A DNA stretch of 64,000 bases from positions 2,790,001 to 2,854,000 of the forward strand of contig NZ_JACOPE010000001.1 in assembly GCF_014287355.1 (NCBI RefSeq), in the 5' to 3' direction. Shown here one piece after another: positions 9,569 to 19,344 of this stretch (within the stretch, counting starts at the first letter, position 1; the number at the start of each line of letters is the position of its first letter). This DNA comes from Ruminococcus hominis (lineage in GTDB: Bacteria > Bacillota > Clostridia > Lachnospirales > Lachnospiraceae). Under the pieces are notes generated by a model that saw only the letters and a list, made by a program, of their open reading frames with translations, was not told where the DNA came from and did not search any database. Made by a program: the position numbers and the translations under genes.

Positions 9569-10363
9569 TTACATTTTTTTTGCAATATCTGTACAAGCCT
9601 TCATTGCTTCAATCACAGCAGAACGTAATCCTTTTTCTTCCAGTACGCGTACAGCCTCGATTGTTGTTCCGCCCGGTGAGCATACCATGTCTTTTAATTC
9701 TCCCGGATGTTTTCCTGTCTCAAGCACCATCTTTGCACTTCCAAGCACCGCCTGTGCCGCAAATTGATATGCCTGTGCTCTCGGCATACCGTCTGCAACT
9801 GCTGCGTCAGCCATCGCTTCGATAAACATAAATACATATGCCGGTGAGCTTCCACTTACGGACACAACTACATCCATCAAATGTTCACTGACCACTTCTA
9901 CTTTACCAAATGCGGATAAAATCTTTTTTGCGCCTTCGAGTTCTTCATCTGTGACAAATTCGTTTCGGCAGGCAGCTGTCATTCCTTCGCCTACCATAGC
10001 CGGTGTATTTGGCATTGTACGGACAAGCTTTACATCCTTGCCAAACTGTTTTGCCAGCCATTCAAGAGTTTTTCCCGGTGCGATCGTAATGACAATCTGC
10101 TCCGGTTTTACAACATCTTTAATCTCTGCGATCACAGACTCATAAAATTGAGGTTTTACGGACAAGATGATTGTCTCTGCCTTCTCTACAACCTCTTTGT
10201 TGTCTGCTGTCACATGAATACCATACAATGTTTTAACTTTTTCACGCCCTGCTTCCAACAAATCCGCTCCTATAATCTCTTCCGGTTTAAATAACCCGCT
10301 CTTAATCACGCCACCCATAATGGCTCCTGCCATATTTCCTGTTCCAATAAATCCTAATTTCAT
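9569..10363 (-). CDS. proC: Pyrroline-5-carboxylate reductase
   Basis: The protein has 264 residues, normal for ProC. It makes the last step of proline synthesis by reducing pyrroline-5-carboxylate with NAD(P)H. The N-terminal MKLGFIGTGNMAGAI is the dinucleotide-binding GxGxMA motif. The C-terminal SPGGTTIEAVRVLEEKGLRS is the family signature. GGAGG lies 7 nt before the ATG. It follows the DNA glycosylase gene by 38 bp in the same direction, so selB, the glycosylase and proC may form one operon. Confidence 0.96.
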   Translation of the reverse strand: MKLGFIGTGNMAGAIMGGVIKSGLFKPEEIIGADLLEAGREKVKTLYGIHVTADNKEVVEKAETIILSVKPQFYESVIAEIKDVVKPEQIVITIAPGKTLEWLAKQFGKDVKLVRTMPNTPAMVGEGMTAACRNEFVTDEELEGAKKILSAFGKVEVVSEHLMDVVVSVSGSSPAYVFMFIEAMADAAVADGMPRAQAYQFAAQAVLGSAKMVLETGKHPGELKDMVCSPGGTTIEAVRVLEEKGLRSAVIEAMKACTDIAKKM

Positions 10364-10401
10364 GATGCTGCCTCCTTGTCTTGTGATTTATTTTTTCACT
10401 A

Positions 10402-10908
10402 TTATAATACCTTTTTCACTTTCTGCCAACATTCTAATAACCTTTCCAGTGAATACGCTGCATTTGCAGGACTTGTAGAAGGCAGACCAATAATCTCCCG
10501 TCCTGTTTTTTTCTGACTGTATTTTTCATACAGTTTCTTTGCCGTCCCGCCATTTGCATAAATGTTTTGGATTTTAGAATTTGCGACCACTCTTTCAATG
10601 TCAGCCGGAACAACATTTTTTATACTGCTGTCACTTGAACCAATAATATCACAGCTCTCAATGACATCCCATATCGCGATGCCGTGCTCCAGCAATAATT
10701 TTTTCTTTTCTTCAATGGTCTGTGGCACTTCGCTTTCTGTCAGTCCTGCGATTACTTTCCAGAAACGGTTCTGCGGATGCCCGTAATAGAACCGATTTTC
10801 TCTCGATTTGACCGACGGAAATGTTCCTAATATCAGTACTTTTGAGTTTTCATCAAAAACCGGTTCGAAATCGTGTGATACGTGTGTATATGTCTGCTCT
10901 TTCTTCAT
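10402..10908 (-). CDS. DNA-deoxyinosine (hypoxanthine) glycosylase, UDG superfamily
   Basis: The protein has 168 residues. It would excise hypoxanthine, the product of adenine deamination, from DNA to start base-excision repair. The N-terminal VLILGTFPSVKSR, then FYYGHPQNRFWKVI, and the C-terminal GLPSTSPANAA match the family 6 (HDG) enzymes of the uracil-DNA glycosylase fold. These hold the active-site motifs at about 26-38, 41-54 and 141-151. It lies between selB and proC with short gaps, which suggests shared transcription. Confidence 0.88.
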   Translation of the reverse strand: MKKEQTYTHVSHDFEPVFDENSKVLILGTFPSVKSRENRFYYGHPQNRFWKVIAGLTESEVPQTIEEKKKLLLEHGIAIWDVIESCDIIGSSDSSIKNVVPADIERVVANSKIQNIYANGGTAKKLYEKYSQKKTGREIIGLPSTSPANAAYSLERLLECWQKVKKVL

Positions 10909-10942
10909 TTTCTTTGCACTTCACTTCCTTATATTAATGGTT

Positions 10943-12925
10943 TTATTCTTTTAAGCCAAATGCTACGCGTTCTGTCTCATTTCCACAACGCATTGTAATC
11001 TTGATTTTATCTAAATATTCTATCCATATTTTAGCGGTTTTTCTTGATATTTCCAAGTTATCACGCATTTCTGAATAGGTGAGTATTTTGTGTTCTCTGA
11101 AATGTTGTTCCACCTTTTCGATTACGACTTGCAGCTTTCCTTCTGTAACGTAATAAGAATCTGCTATTTCAATCAGCTTTCCTTCTTTTTTTAATACTTT
11201 GAAAATGTCTTCGAAACATTCTTCATCGACTTTCGGCGGGCATAGTTCTTTATATAGAAGTAATTGATATCCTGCTTCCTCCAGAGTTTTTAATATATGA
11301 GCTTCGATTTGTTGAAATTTTTTATCGTGTTGGATTTCAAAATTGCACAGACAAATGATGTCTTCGTTTCTTTTAATCCTTGAATCTGTTTGTTTGTCTG
11401 ATTCTGATGTAAGGTCTGTCTGGGATTGCCCGAAGGATTCTAAATAAGATAAATAAGCTTCGAACGTTTTGTTCTCCCATCCTGAAAATAATTCTTTCTG
11501 CAGCTCTTTTTTTGTGGCTCCATATCTGTATGGATGTCTCTGATGGTATCTTTGAAGCCATTCTTTCATTTGCTCCCACATATTATTTTCAGATTCTTGC
11601 GACCAATAGTATGTGCATTTCTTATAAATAAATGACACGATTTGTTGCTTTTTCATATATCTATACAGCATATTGCTTATTTCTTCTTCATTTATTTCAA
11701 CCAACGGCTTTATTTGCTCTATTGTAACCGGTTTTTTCTTCTGGCTTCGTAGCCATTTGAGCAAAATATTGCTTTCTTTGTTTTCTTCTTTTTGTTTTAA
11801 TTCTTCAACTACCGCCGGATTTGTTCTTTTATGTTTTTTTGCTGCTGCATCAAGAACGATTCCTCCACCAATTGTTTCTAGCGGAGAATAGAATCGAAGT
11901 ACAAATGAATCTCGTTTTTTCACTGCGATTTTTTCTTCCAGTACAAGTTGAGCGTATCCGCTTTCCCCCGGAGTCAATTCATTTTTCCCAAATAAAATGA
12001 CACGGCACAGAACTTGTCCTGCCCCGATGTGCAAATGTAATCTGCTCTGATGTTTTAGTATTCTTCCGGTATGAGCTGACATTGTAATTTTCACATCCAG
12101 CCTCTCTGACGGATTCAGAGAATGAATGGCTGCCGCTACATTTCCTCGTTTGAGTTCTTCTTTTTTGATTCCCGGTAACAGAAGGGCTGCGCGTTGTCCT
12201 GCCGTTGCTTTCTCTACATTTTGCCCGTGAACCTGTATGCTTCTGATACGTGTTTCTGTTTTCTTCGGATATAGCATGATTTTATCGTCCGGTTGCACCT
12301 CGCCTTCCAAAATGGTTCCGGCAATCACTGTTCCTCGTCCGGACAGGGACAATATTCTGTCAATCGGCATACGAAATGCTCCTGATGTATCTCGTAAATT
12401 ATGGGTATGCAATACATTTTCGACAATTATTGTCTTCAGGTTTTCAATGCCTTCTCCTGTCTTGGAGGATACACACACTTCCGGCCACGCTGCGAATCTG
12501 TCATCTCCCAGCATTTTGATTTCTTCCCTGATTTCTTCAATCATCAGCTCTTTCCATTCCTCATCCACCAAATCCGATTTTGTAAAAACAAGGATGCCAT
12601 TTTCTATATGTAGCTGTGACAAGATTTCCATATGCTCAATCGTCTGTGGTTTGATTCCTTCATCCAAAGCAATGACCAATAAAACTAAATCCATGCCGTA
12701 AACTCCCGATAACATATTCGGAAGGAATTTTTCATGTCCGGGTACGTCTACAATTCCGGCGCGGTCACCATTTGGCAGATCAAACCATGTAAATCCAAGA
12801 TCGATCGTGATACCACGCTCCTTTTCTTCCTTATTCGTATCCGTATCTCTTCCGGTCAGTGCACGAATCAACGCAGTCTTGCCATGATCTATATGCCCGG
12901 CTGTACCAATGATAATATGCTCCAT
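10943..12925 (-). CDS. selB: Selenocysteine-specific translation elongation factor SelB
   Basis: The protein has 660 residues. It delivers selenocysteinyl-tRNA to recoded UGA codons next to a SECIS hairpin. An EF-Tu-like GTPase occupies about 1-170 ([23 protein letters not shown]). Two beta-barrel domains follow to about 340, then the SelB-specific winged-helix repeats to the C-terminus. GAAGGAGG lies just before the ATG. No selA, selD or tRNA-Sec gene is visible in the window, so the rest of the pathway must lie elsewhere. A GGGGACGG palindrome lies directly upstream of the gene. Confidence 0.95.
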   Translation of the reverse strand: MEHIIIGTAGHIDHGKTALIRALTGRDTDTNKEEKERGITIDLGFTWFDLPNGDRAGIVDVPGHEKFLPNMLSGVYGMDLVLLVIALDEGIKPQTIEHMEILSQLHIENGILVFTKSDLVDEEWKELMIEEIREEIKMLGDDRFAAWPEVCVSSKTGEGIENLKTIIVENVLHTHNLRDTSGAFRMPIDRILSLSGRGTVIAGTILEGEVQPDDKIMLYPKKTETRIRSIQVHGQNVEKATAGQRAALLLPGIKKEELKRGNVAAAIHSLNPSERLDVKITMSAHTGRILKHQSRLHLHIGAGQVLCRVILFGKNELTPGESGYAQLVLEEKIAVKKRDSFVLRFYSPLETIGGGIVLDAAAKKHKRTNPAVVEELKQKEENKESNILLKWLRSQKKKPVTIEQIKPLVEINEEEISNMLYRYMKKQQIVSFIYKKCTYYWSQESENNMWEQMKEWLQRYHQRHPYRYGATKKELQKELFSGWENKTFEAYLSYLESFGQSQTDLTSESDKQTDSRIKRNEDIICLCNFEIQHDKKFQQIEAHILKTLEEAGYQLLLYKELCPPKVDEECFEDIFKVLKKEGKLIEIADSYYVTEGKLQVVIEKVEQHFREHKILTYSEMRDNLEISRKTAKIWIEYLDKIKITMRCGNETERVAFGLKE

Positions 12926-12963
12926 TTCTTCCCTCCTTCTTGTTCATTATAGCATAGCAAGAG

Positions 12964-13031
12964 CCAATGGGGACGGGGTTTAGTGGCTTTTTCGCTTTGC
13001 GAAAAAAGCCACTAAACCCCGTCCCCATTGG
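12964..13031. repeat. GGGACGG palindromic repeat, copy 3
   Basis: Arms beginning CCAATGGGGACGGGGTTTAG face their reverse complement around a short centre. One arm has five T and the other six A, a one-base slip. It fills the gap between araA (stop at 13046) and selB (start at 12925). Confidence 0.85.
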
Positions 13032-13045
13032 TCAGCTCATTTTAT

Positions 13046-14545
13046 TTATTTGCTAAATACTGCCTCATTCCACATCAATTCATTTTTGAACTGGCGGATG
13101 TTTGTATCTTTATCAATGTATACAGCTTCGATTCCCATTTCTGCTGCCCAGTCACCCATCTGTTCTGCTGTTAAGTCGTATGTAAATGCTGTATGATGAG
13201 CACCGCCTGCAAGGATCCATGCTTCTGCTCCTGTACGAAGATCTGGCTGTGGTGTCCAGAATGCTGTTGCTACCGGAAGTTTTGGCATTGGTTTTTCTGT
13301 CTTCTTACAATCTACGTTGTTGATGATCAGACGGAATCTGTCTCCAAGGTCAATCAGTGATGTTGCGATTGCCGGTCCTTCTTTTGCTGTAAATACAAGA
13401 CGAGTTGGATCTTCACGATTTCCCATAGACAATGGCTGACACTTGATACTGATCGGACCATCTGCGATTGTCGGGCAAACCTCAAGCATATGTGCCTGAA
13501 GGATTCCTTCTTTTCCAGGAACGAGATTGTATGTGTAATCTTCCATAAATGAAGTTCCTTTTGCATCTTTCATTCCCTGTGTCATAATCTTCATAACACG
13601 GACCATAGCTGCTGTTTTCCAGTCGCCTTCTCCACCGAATCCGTATCCTTTTTCCATCAATCTCTGGATAGCAAGTCCCGGCAGCTGCTGTAATGAACCA
13701 AGATCACCGAAATGTGTTACAATTGCCTGATAGTTCTGTTCTTCTAAGAATTTTTCAAATCCAAGCTCAATCTGTGCCTGAACTGCTACATGTTTACGGA
13801 ATTCTGCTTCATCTCTTCCTTCCAGAAGAATCTGATATTTGCTGTAATATTCTTCTACAAGTGCTTCTACATCACCTGGTTTTACATCCTGTACAACAGC
13901 TGCGATCTCATTTACCGGATAAGCATCTACTTCCCATCCAAATTTAATCTGTGCCTCTACTTTATCGCCCTCTGTTACAGCAACATTTCTCATATTGTCG
14001 GCAATACGCATAACACGGACATGGCTACTTTCAATCACGCCGACTGCTGTACGCATCCAAGAACCGATTCTTTCCTGTGTATCCTTATCCTGCCAATATC
14101 CCATTACAACCTTGCGGCTCTTGTTCAGACGTGTGAAAATGTGTCCGAACTCACGGTCTCCGTGTGCTGCCTGATTTTCATTCATGAAATCCATATCGAT
14201 TGTATCGTATGGAATCTCGCGATTAAACTGTGTATGGAAATGAAGCAGTGGTTTTCTCAGTTCTTTCAATCCAAGAATCCATGATTTTGCCGGTGAAAAT
14301 GTATGACACCATACGATAACACCTGCACAGTTTTCATCTGTATTTGCTTCACTAAATGTCTTTCTGATCACTTCATTTGTAATCAGTGTTGGTTTCCATA
14401 CAACTTCATACGGAAGTAATCCTGATTCATTTAACGCATTTACGATAATCTGTGAATGCTCTGCTACATGTGCCAGACATTCATCTCCATATAAATCCTG
14501 TGAGCCTGTGCAAAACCAAAATTTGTAATCTTTACATCCTAACAT
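13046..14545 (-). CDS. araA: L-arabinose isomerase
   Basis: The protein has 499 residues, the usual family length. It interconverts L-arabinose and L-ribulose, a manganese-dependent cytosolic step. The N-terminal KDYKFWFCTGSQDLYG, the central GFGGEGDWKTAA, and the C-terminal PVATAFWTPQPD and GGAHHTAFT stretches, with metal-binding Glu and His residues, are typical. I place the start at the ATG at 14545, because AAGGAG lies about 8 nt upstream. The TTG at 14566 would put that site inside the gene. It is divergent from an AraC-family gene that probably controls it. No araB or araD adjoins. Confidence 0.96.
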   Translation of the reverse strand: MLGCKDYKFWFCTGSQDLYGDECLAHVAEHSQIIVNALNESGLLPYEVVWKPTLITNEVIRKTFSEANTDENCAGVIVWCHTFSPAKSWILGLKELRKPLLHFHTQFNREIPYDTIDMDFMNENQAAHGDREFGHIFTRLNKSRKVVMGYWQDKDTQERIGSWMRTAVGVIESSHVRVMRIADNMRNVAVTEGDKVEAQIKFGWEVDAYPVNEIAAVVQDVKPGDVEALVEEYYSKYQILLEGRDEAEFRKHVAVQAQIELGFEKFLEEQNYQAIVTHFGDLGSLQQLPGLAIQRLMEKGYGFGGEGDWKTAAMVRVMKIMTQGMKDAKGTSFMEDYTYNLVPGKEGILQAHMLEVCPTIADGPISIKCQPLSMGNREDPTRLVFTAKEGPAIATSLIDLGDRFRLIINNVDCKKTEKPMPKLPVATAFWTPQPDLRTGAEAWILAGGAHHTAFTYDLTAEQMGDWAAEMGIEAVYIDKDTNIRQFKNELMWNEAVFSK

Positions 14546-14643
14546 AATTTGTTCTCTCCTTTTCAAATCTTATTTTTCGCTCATTTTTTGCAAACTAACA
14601 CTTTTCTTGCAATTCATTAGTCTGCTTCTTTAACTCTAATTTT

Positions 14644-14672
14644 AGTATAGCTTTTCAGATGCGAAATAGAAA
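14644..14672 (-). promoter_or_regulatory. Probable araA promoter
   Basis: The -10 is TATACT (14644-14649), 17 bp from a weak -35 TTTCTA (14667-14672). It gives a leader of about 95 nt. A weak -35 suits a promoter that needs an activator, here plausibly the divergent AraC-family protein. The 301-bp gap 14546-14846 holds this, the opposing promoter and nothing else I recognise. Confidence 0.5.
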
Positions 14673-14691
14673 GAAAAATCTTATCTAATTA

Positions 14692-14720
14692 TGGACATTT
14701 ATTACTCTATTTTGTAAAAT
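14692..14720 (+). promoter_or_regulatory. Probable promoter of the AraC-family gene
   Basis: TGGACA (14692-14697), a 17-bp spacer and TAAAAT (14715-14720) point toward the regulator gene. Its -35 lies about 20 bp from the opposing araA -35, so one operator between them could serve both. Confidence 0.5.
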
Positions 14721-14846
14721 ATAAGAAAATGCTTTTCTTTGAAATTCAAATTGAACGCACGTGGAAAAAATTTGTAATTAGCTTGCCATTTATAGAAGTG
14801 AATTTTTTCTCAGCGGAAATAAATTTGTATAGAAAGGATGGTTTCC

Positions 14847-15713
14847 ATGCTTGCTAATTTTGAAAAACGAAACTATAACGGAAAAGAGCGTGTCTGGACA
14901 GGCCGCTATCGCAACCTGCAGAATCTGCCGCACTGGCATCTTGAAAGTGAACTGATCTATGTAGAATCCGGTGAGATTATTGTCTCTGACAATCATGAAA
15001 AATATCCCCTTGCCACAGGAGATGCAATTTTTCTTCAAGGCGGAGATATCCACTACATCAAAAGTTCTCCCGACAGTATTGTCGCAATCATACTTTTTGA
15101 TTCCTCTCTCTTAAGTGGAATCTTAAAAGAACACCGTCTTGCAGGAGCAAAGTTAGAACACTCCTATCCAATTAAAGAATATTTCGAAAAAATGCAGATA
15201 GAATTAAAATCGCAGAAAATGTTCTACGATTTAAAGCTCCGCTCATTGATTACAGATCTTATGATTGAAATATTCCGCAAAGAAGAACTTGCTGCTCAGA
15301 TTCAGCCTGAGAAACATTCTTCCATTGACAATTATAAAAATCTTCTTTCCGAGATTGAAACCAAATATGATTACATCACATTTTCTGACGCCGCAGATTT
15401 TATGAAATTATCAGAACCATATTTTTCAAAATTTTTCCGCAAAGTATCCGGGATGACATTTTCACAATATCTCAACGCCGTCCGGCTGGAACATGCCATA
15501 GAGTTATTGAAAAATAATACCGAACATCTAGCAATTACTGAAATTGCTGCCAAGTGCGGTTTCGATACCATCCGGCACTTCAATCGTGTGTTTAAAGATA
15601 TCACAGGTATGTCGCCCAGACAAATGCCGTCGGATTATGTGTTAGATGTACGGCCAATCCGCACTATCTCCGATGCATTCAATCCGACATTACAGAATTC
15701 AGAATTGCTGTGA
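14847..15713 (+). CDS. AraC-family transcriptional regulator with cupin sensor
   Basis: The protein has 288 residues. The N-terminal cupin domain (about 10-110, with HWHLESELIYV and GDAIFLQGGDIHYI) should bind a sugar. The C-terminal pair of helix-turn-helix motifs (about 185-280, FSKFFRKVSGMTFSQYLN and IAAKCGFDTIRHFNRVFKDITGMSP region) binds DNA. I choose the ATG at 14847, because AAAGGATGG sits 5 nt before it. The ATG at 14838 is part of that ribosome site. Its position opposite araA suggests it controls arabinose use, which is inference from context. Confidence 0.9.
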   Translation: MLANFEKRNYNGKERVWTGRYRNLQNLPHWHLESELIYVESGEIIVSDNHEKYPLATGDAIFLQGGDIHYIKSSPDSIVAIILFDSSLLSGILKEHRLAGAKLEHSYPIKEYFEKMQIELKSQKMFYDLKLRSLITDLMIEIFRKEELAAQIQPEKHSSIDNYKNLLSEIETKYDYITFSDAADFMKLSEPYFSKFFRKVSGMTFSQYLNAVRLEHAIELLKNNTEHLAITEIAAKCGFDTIRHFNRVFKDITGMSPRQMPSDYVLDVRPIRTISDAFNPTLQNSELL

Positions 15714-15728
15714 TGAGACCAGGGGAGG

Positions 15729-15845
15729 CCAATGGGGACGGGGATTGTGACCATTGGGGACGGAGTTTTCCGGCTTTTTTGTTAGCAAAAAAGCCGGAAA
15801 ACTCCGTCCCCGAATGGTCTAATCCCCGTCCCCGTTCCATTGGTC
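15729..15845. repeat. GGGACGG palindromic repeat, copy 4 (nested pair)
   Basis: This is a double structure. An inner palindrome (15748-15819, GACCATTGGGGACGGAGTTT and its complement) sits inside an outer pair of GGCCAATGGGGACGGGGATT arms. The nesting suggests that one repeat inserted into another. It separates the convergent AraC-family and NlpC/P60 genes, and its edge reaches the stop codon of the latter. Confidence 0.85.
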
Positions 15846-18121
15846 TATTTCACAAGATATACATCTGCATTTGTCACTCCAAGTGCCAATGCATCTGCAT
15901 GGTTATTCACATAAACATCAATACGGTTTTCTTTGATGGCTCCACCGCAGTCTTCTGCTGTGAATACATGTCCACCGATGATAACTTTTGTTCCATACGG
16001 AATTACATTTGGATCTACTGCAATTGTCTGACCTTCTACAACCGGAGTTCCTGTGGCTGTAATTCCTGTCTCTACGTCACAACAAATCTCACATGCACAA
16101 TAATATGTGATCTTGAAATTACCAAGACACTGTCCATACATATCCTCTGTTGCATTGACTTCGCCGATTCCGGCACCTGCTACCGAATACTGATCATTTA
16201 AGATTCGTGTTGCCCACACTGCCTCTGTTGTATCTACATTTCCATAAATGATACCGTCATTTTCATTTGCAGCTTCAATTGTCTTTCCATTTCCCGCATA
16301 CATTACAACATGGTGAATGTCTCCGTCTTTCGCATAGAAAATCAAGTCGCCCGGCTGTGCATCTTCTACTGCAATCTTTGTACCATACTGTGCCTGGTCT
16401 GCTGCTACTCGTGGAAGATCATAACCATACTGTTTATAAATCTGCTGTACAAATCCTGAGCAGTCCGCTCCATCTGTCAGGCTTGTGCCTCCCCATACGT
16501 ATGGATTACCGACAAACTGTGAAGCAAATTCCAACATGGACTGTCTGATTTCTCCACTCGGAGTCCCTGCTTTTGTCGATGTGAGCGTATAATATAATGC
16601 ATCATTTTCTTCCGGTTTCAGCTCCTCTTTTGCTGTTGTAAATTTCTCTTCTCCGGTTTCATTTACCTGTTTTGTAACTTCATCACCTGTGCTCAGATAT
16701 TCACGCTTTACAAATCCTCGCACATCACCGGATTCGATATATGTCCACTCTGAATCCTGGTCTGCAAGAATATAGCAGAGGTTTCCTTGTGTCAGCGTTC
16801 CAACGAGCAGGGAATCCTCACTCTTCTCCTCGCGGATATTTAGCTTGTCTACATTTACCAATGCATATTCTTTCTTTACTACTGTCTGATTCACTGTAGC
16901 TCTCAAATATGTAAATGCCTGATTTTCGGAAGGGTCAACTAAAGCAGTCGCTGTCTTTGCAGTTCCCTCAATTCCTTTATATTCTGTCTTCTGTGCCTCT
17001 GCTTTTTTCTTCGCTTGTTTCTGATAAACAGATAACAATTTCTGTGCTGCATCTCCTGTATATACTTCCGATGCTCTGACAAAACCACGCACATTACCAG
17101 ACTCTACATACAGCCATCCATTCTCTTCCTCTTTGAGAACATACAACAGACCATCCTGTGTAATCTGTCCTACAGCTCGGACACCTTCTGTCAACTGCTG
17201 CTGTGCAACCTGTTTGTCAAATGTCTTTTCTGTCTTTGCTGTTGCTTTTTTTTCTGCTGTTTTGCTTAATATCTTTGAACGCTTCGCTACATTTTTTAAA
17301 TCTGCTGCTTTCTCTTCCTTTGATACTTCACTTGCTTTGATATCTTTTTCTGAACTTGGAATAGACTCTCGAACATACAAATCTGTCTTTGCAAATGCAT
17401 ACTTTCTTGCAACTGTCCAGAAACGGAAATCTTCCACTACCTGTGGCAGCTTCACAATCTTCTGACTGGCAATCAAAGCTTGGTTGCTTCCTGCAGAGGT
17501 TGTCTCTGTACCCGGGTTCTCTGCTTCCTTTGTTTCAGTCGGAGCTGCTGCCGGCTGTTCTTCTTTCTTATCTGTCTCTGCTGTTTGGTCATCCTTGGAA
17601 TCTTCCGTCTTATTCGCACTATCCGGATTCTCTGGTTTTGCTGGATTCTCCGGTGTTCCTGGATTCTCCGGTGTTCCTGGATTTTCCGGTGTACTTGGGT
17701 TCTCCGGTGTTCCTGGATTTTCCGGTGTACTTGGGTTCTCCGGTGTTTCTGGGTTCTCTGGTGTTCCTGGATTCTCCGGTGTTGCCGGATTTTCCGGAGT
17801 CACTGTCGTCTCTGCTACACGCTCACCAGTCTCTGGATTAACCTTCTGTCCTGTTGCTGCATCAAGCAGATACTGGCTTGCCTCATCCAGATAAACTTCT
17901 CCATTCTGAACCATCTGAAGAACACTGTCCGATACATTAACAAGATTCTCAGATCCATCCACCGCTTTTGCCTGCATTCCCGCTGCTGTCTGTGTTACTG
18001 CTACATTGCCATCCTCTGCAAATGCAGCTACTGGGGCACTCATAGCCAAACCTACTGACAAAAGTCCTGCAAGTGTTTTAGTTCCTATGATTTTTGCTAC
18101 TTTTATATTTCTAAACTTCAA
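15845..18121 (-). CDS. Secreted cell-wall hydrolase: SH3 domains, NlpC/P60 and 3D domain
   Basis: The protein has 758 residues with a signal peptide (1-36, ending AFA-ED). A Pro-rich spacer of about ten TPENPx hexapeptides (about 107-165) follows. Two bacterial SH3-like segments come next, near 310-360 and 420-480 (LYVESGNVRGFV and WTYIESGDVRGFV). The NlpC/P60 peptidase domain has Cys near 553 (DGADCSGF) and His near 603 (DIHHVVMY). The C-terminal 3D domain carries DPNVIPYGT and DVYV. It should cut peptide stems of peptidoglycan, and the 3D domain may add glycan cleavage. The hexapeptide DNA repeat (about 17640-17805) can vary in length by slippage. AAAGGAG precedes the ATG. Confidence 0.92.
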   Translation of the reverse strand: MKFRNIKVAKIIGTKTLAGLLSVGLAMSAPVAAFAEDGNVAVTQTAAGMQAKAVDGSENLVNVSDSVLQMVQNGEVYLDEASQYLLDAATGQKVNPETGERVAETTVTPENPATPENPGTPENPETPENPSTPENPGTPENPSTPENPGTPENPGTPENPAKPENPDSANKTEDSKDDQTAETDKKEEQPAAAPTETKEAENPGTETTSAGSNQALIASQKIVKLPQVVEDFRFWTVARKYAFAKTDLYVRESIPSSEKDIKASEVSKEEKAADLKNVAKRSKILSKTAEKKATAKTEKTFDKQVAQQQLTEGVRAVGQITQDGLLYVLKEEENGWLYVESGNVRGFVRASEVYTGDAAQKLLSVYQKQAKKKAEAQKTEYKGIEGTAKTATALVDPSENQAFTYLRATVNQTVVKKEYALVNVDKLNIREEKSEDSLLVGTLTQGNLCYILADQDSEWTYIESGDVRGFVKREYLSTGDEVTKQVNETGEEKFTTAKEELKPEENDALYYTLTSTKAGTPSGEIRQSMLEFASQFVGNPYVWGGTSLTDGADCSGFVQQIYKQYGYDLPRVAADQAQYGTKIAVEDAQPGDLIFYAKDGDIHHVVMYAGNGKTIEAANENDGIIYGNVDTTEAVWATRILNDQYSVAGAGIGEVNATEDMYGQCLGNFKITYYCACEICCDVETGITATGTPVVEGQTIAVDPNVIPYGTKVIIGGHVFTAEDCGGAIKENRIDVYVNNHADALALGVTNADVYLVK

Positions 18122-18199
18122 ATTTGACTCCTTTCCTACAGTTTCTTGCTTCGTCCTTATGGTTTCTTTCTTATATTATGAAGAAACTATAGCATAATA

Positions 18200-18228
18200 A
18201 TTATACTCCTTTTTCTTTCGATTTTCAA
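18200..18228 (-). promoter_or_regulatory. Promoter of the NlpC/P60-3D gene
   Basis: TTGAAA (18223-18228), a 17-bp spacer and TATAAT (18200-18205) form a near-consensus promoter about 80 bp before the start codon. Confidence 0.75.
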
Positions 18229-18287
18229 TTTTCTCCTGAGTATCCTTGTCTTAAAATTTTATTAATTTTCGCAGCAGAAGGTCAAAA

Positions 18288-18343
18288 GGGGACGGAGTTT
18301 TCTGGCTTTTTTCTACGAAAAAAAGCCAGAAAACTCCGTCCCC
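18288..18343. repeat. GGGACGG palindromic repeat, copy 5
   Basis: A 56-bp palindrome has GGGGACGGAGTTTTCTGGC arms. Its right half is translated as the last ten residues of the LysR-family gene and supplies that gene's stop codon. Confidence 0.85.
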
Positions 18344-19233
18344 AATGATTTAATCGCCTCGATATATGCCTTCGCATAACGACTCAATAACATATTTTTT
18401 CGTCTCACCATCCCAATTCGCATCTTGCAATTCATCTCAAGCGGTCTGGCAATGATATTTTCTCCATTTAATTTTTGATCAAGCACACCGGAACTTACCG
18501 TAAATCCATTCAATCCGATAGCAAGATTAAACAGTGTTGCCCTGTCTCGCACTTGAATATTCTTCGGAAAATCTAAAACACTTAAAAACTCTTCCGAAAA
18601 ATAAAATGAATTGCGCTCACCTTGTTCAAAAACAAGATATGGATATGGCCTCAAATCTTCTATTGTTAAGCTCTCCTTTTTTGCCAACGGATGCTCTTTA
18701 CTTATGAAAACATGCGGATTGGCAACGAATAATTCTTCAAAGATCAATTCATTTTTCTTTAAAAGTTTTAAAAGCACATCTTCATTATGTTCTGATAAAT
18801 ACAGAATCCCCAGTTCGCTTTTTCCTTGTGCAACATCGTCTATAATCTCACCCGTCTGAGTCTCCCGCAAGATAAAGCTGTATTTTTCAACATTATACTG
18901 ATTGATCACATCTACAAATGCATTTACCGCAAATGAATAGTGCTGGCAGGATACAGAAAATTTCGGCACTCTTTTTTCTTCATTTCCAAAATGTTCTTTC
19001 ATGATGTCTGCCTGTTCCAAAAGCATGCGGGCATAGGATAATAATTCTTCCCCTTCGCGTGTCACAACCACACCCTTATTGGAGCGTACAAATGCTGTCA
19101 CACCCATTTCCTTTTCCAGATTATGAATAGCATTGCTTAAACTCGGCTGTGAAATAAATAATTGTTCTGCTGCTTCTGTGATATTTCCACATTCAGCGAC
19201 TGTCACAAGATATGTTAATTGTTGTAAAGTCAT
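18313..19233 (-). CDS. LysR-family transcriptional regulator
   Basis: The protein has 306 residues. The winged helix-turn-helix fills residues 1-65 (CGNITEAAEQLFISQPSLSNAI), and the periplasmic-binding-like effector domain fills 90-290. Its ligand and target genes are not evident. The neighbouring cdd is about 80 bp away, and both are on the same strand. The C-terminal LGTEFSGFFS and stop codon are encoded by the adjoining GGGACGG palindrome, so the original end of the protein has been replaced or extended. The core domain appears intact. Confidence 0.93.
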   Translation of the reverse strand: MTLQQLTYLVTVAECGNITEAAEQLFISQPSLSNAIHNLEKEMGVTAFVRSNKGVVVTREGEELLSYARMLLEQADIMKEHFGNEEKRVPKFSVSCQHYSFAVNAFVDVINQYNVEKYSFILRETQTGEIIDDVAQGKSELGILYLSEHNEDVLLKLLKKNELIFEELFVANPHVFISKEHPLAKKESLTIEDLRPYPYLVFEQGERNSFYFSEEFLSVLDFPKNIQVRDRATLFNLAIGLNGFTVSSGVLDQKLNGENIIARPLEMNCKMRIGMVRRKNMLLSRYAKAYIEAIKSLGTEFSGFFS

Positions 19234-19319
19234 GCGTCACTTCCTCTTTTCTTTCCTGACAGATAAAATAAATGTTATACAGAGTATATCTCCCATACAG
19301 CTTTGCTGTCAATTCTAGA

Positions 19320-19339
19320 CTAATGGGGACGGGGTTTTA
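19320..19339. repeat. Half copy of the GGGACGG repeat
   Basis: A single arm TAATGGGGACGGGGTTTTAG with no facing complement lies just past the cdd stop codon. It looks like a decayed or partly deleted copy. Confidence 0.6.
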
Positions 19340-19344
19340 GTCTT

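Noticed and set aside
12926..13045. tRNA-Sec or selA next to selB
   Set aside because: The gap contains only a palindrome, with no tRNA cloverleaf or coding frame.
17484..17894. Plus-strand frames rich in FSGVPGFSG repeats opposite the NlpC/P60 gene
   Set aside because: They are the antisense reading of the PENPGT repeat. The minus frame has the signal peptide, catalytic motifs and a ribosome site.
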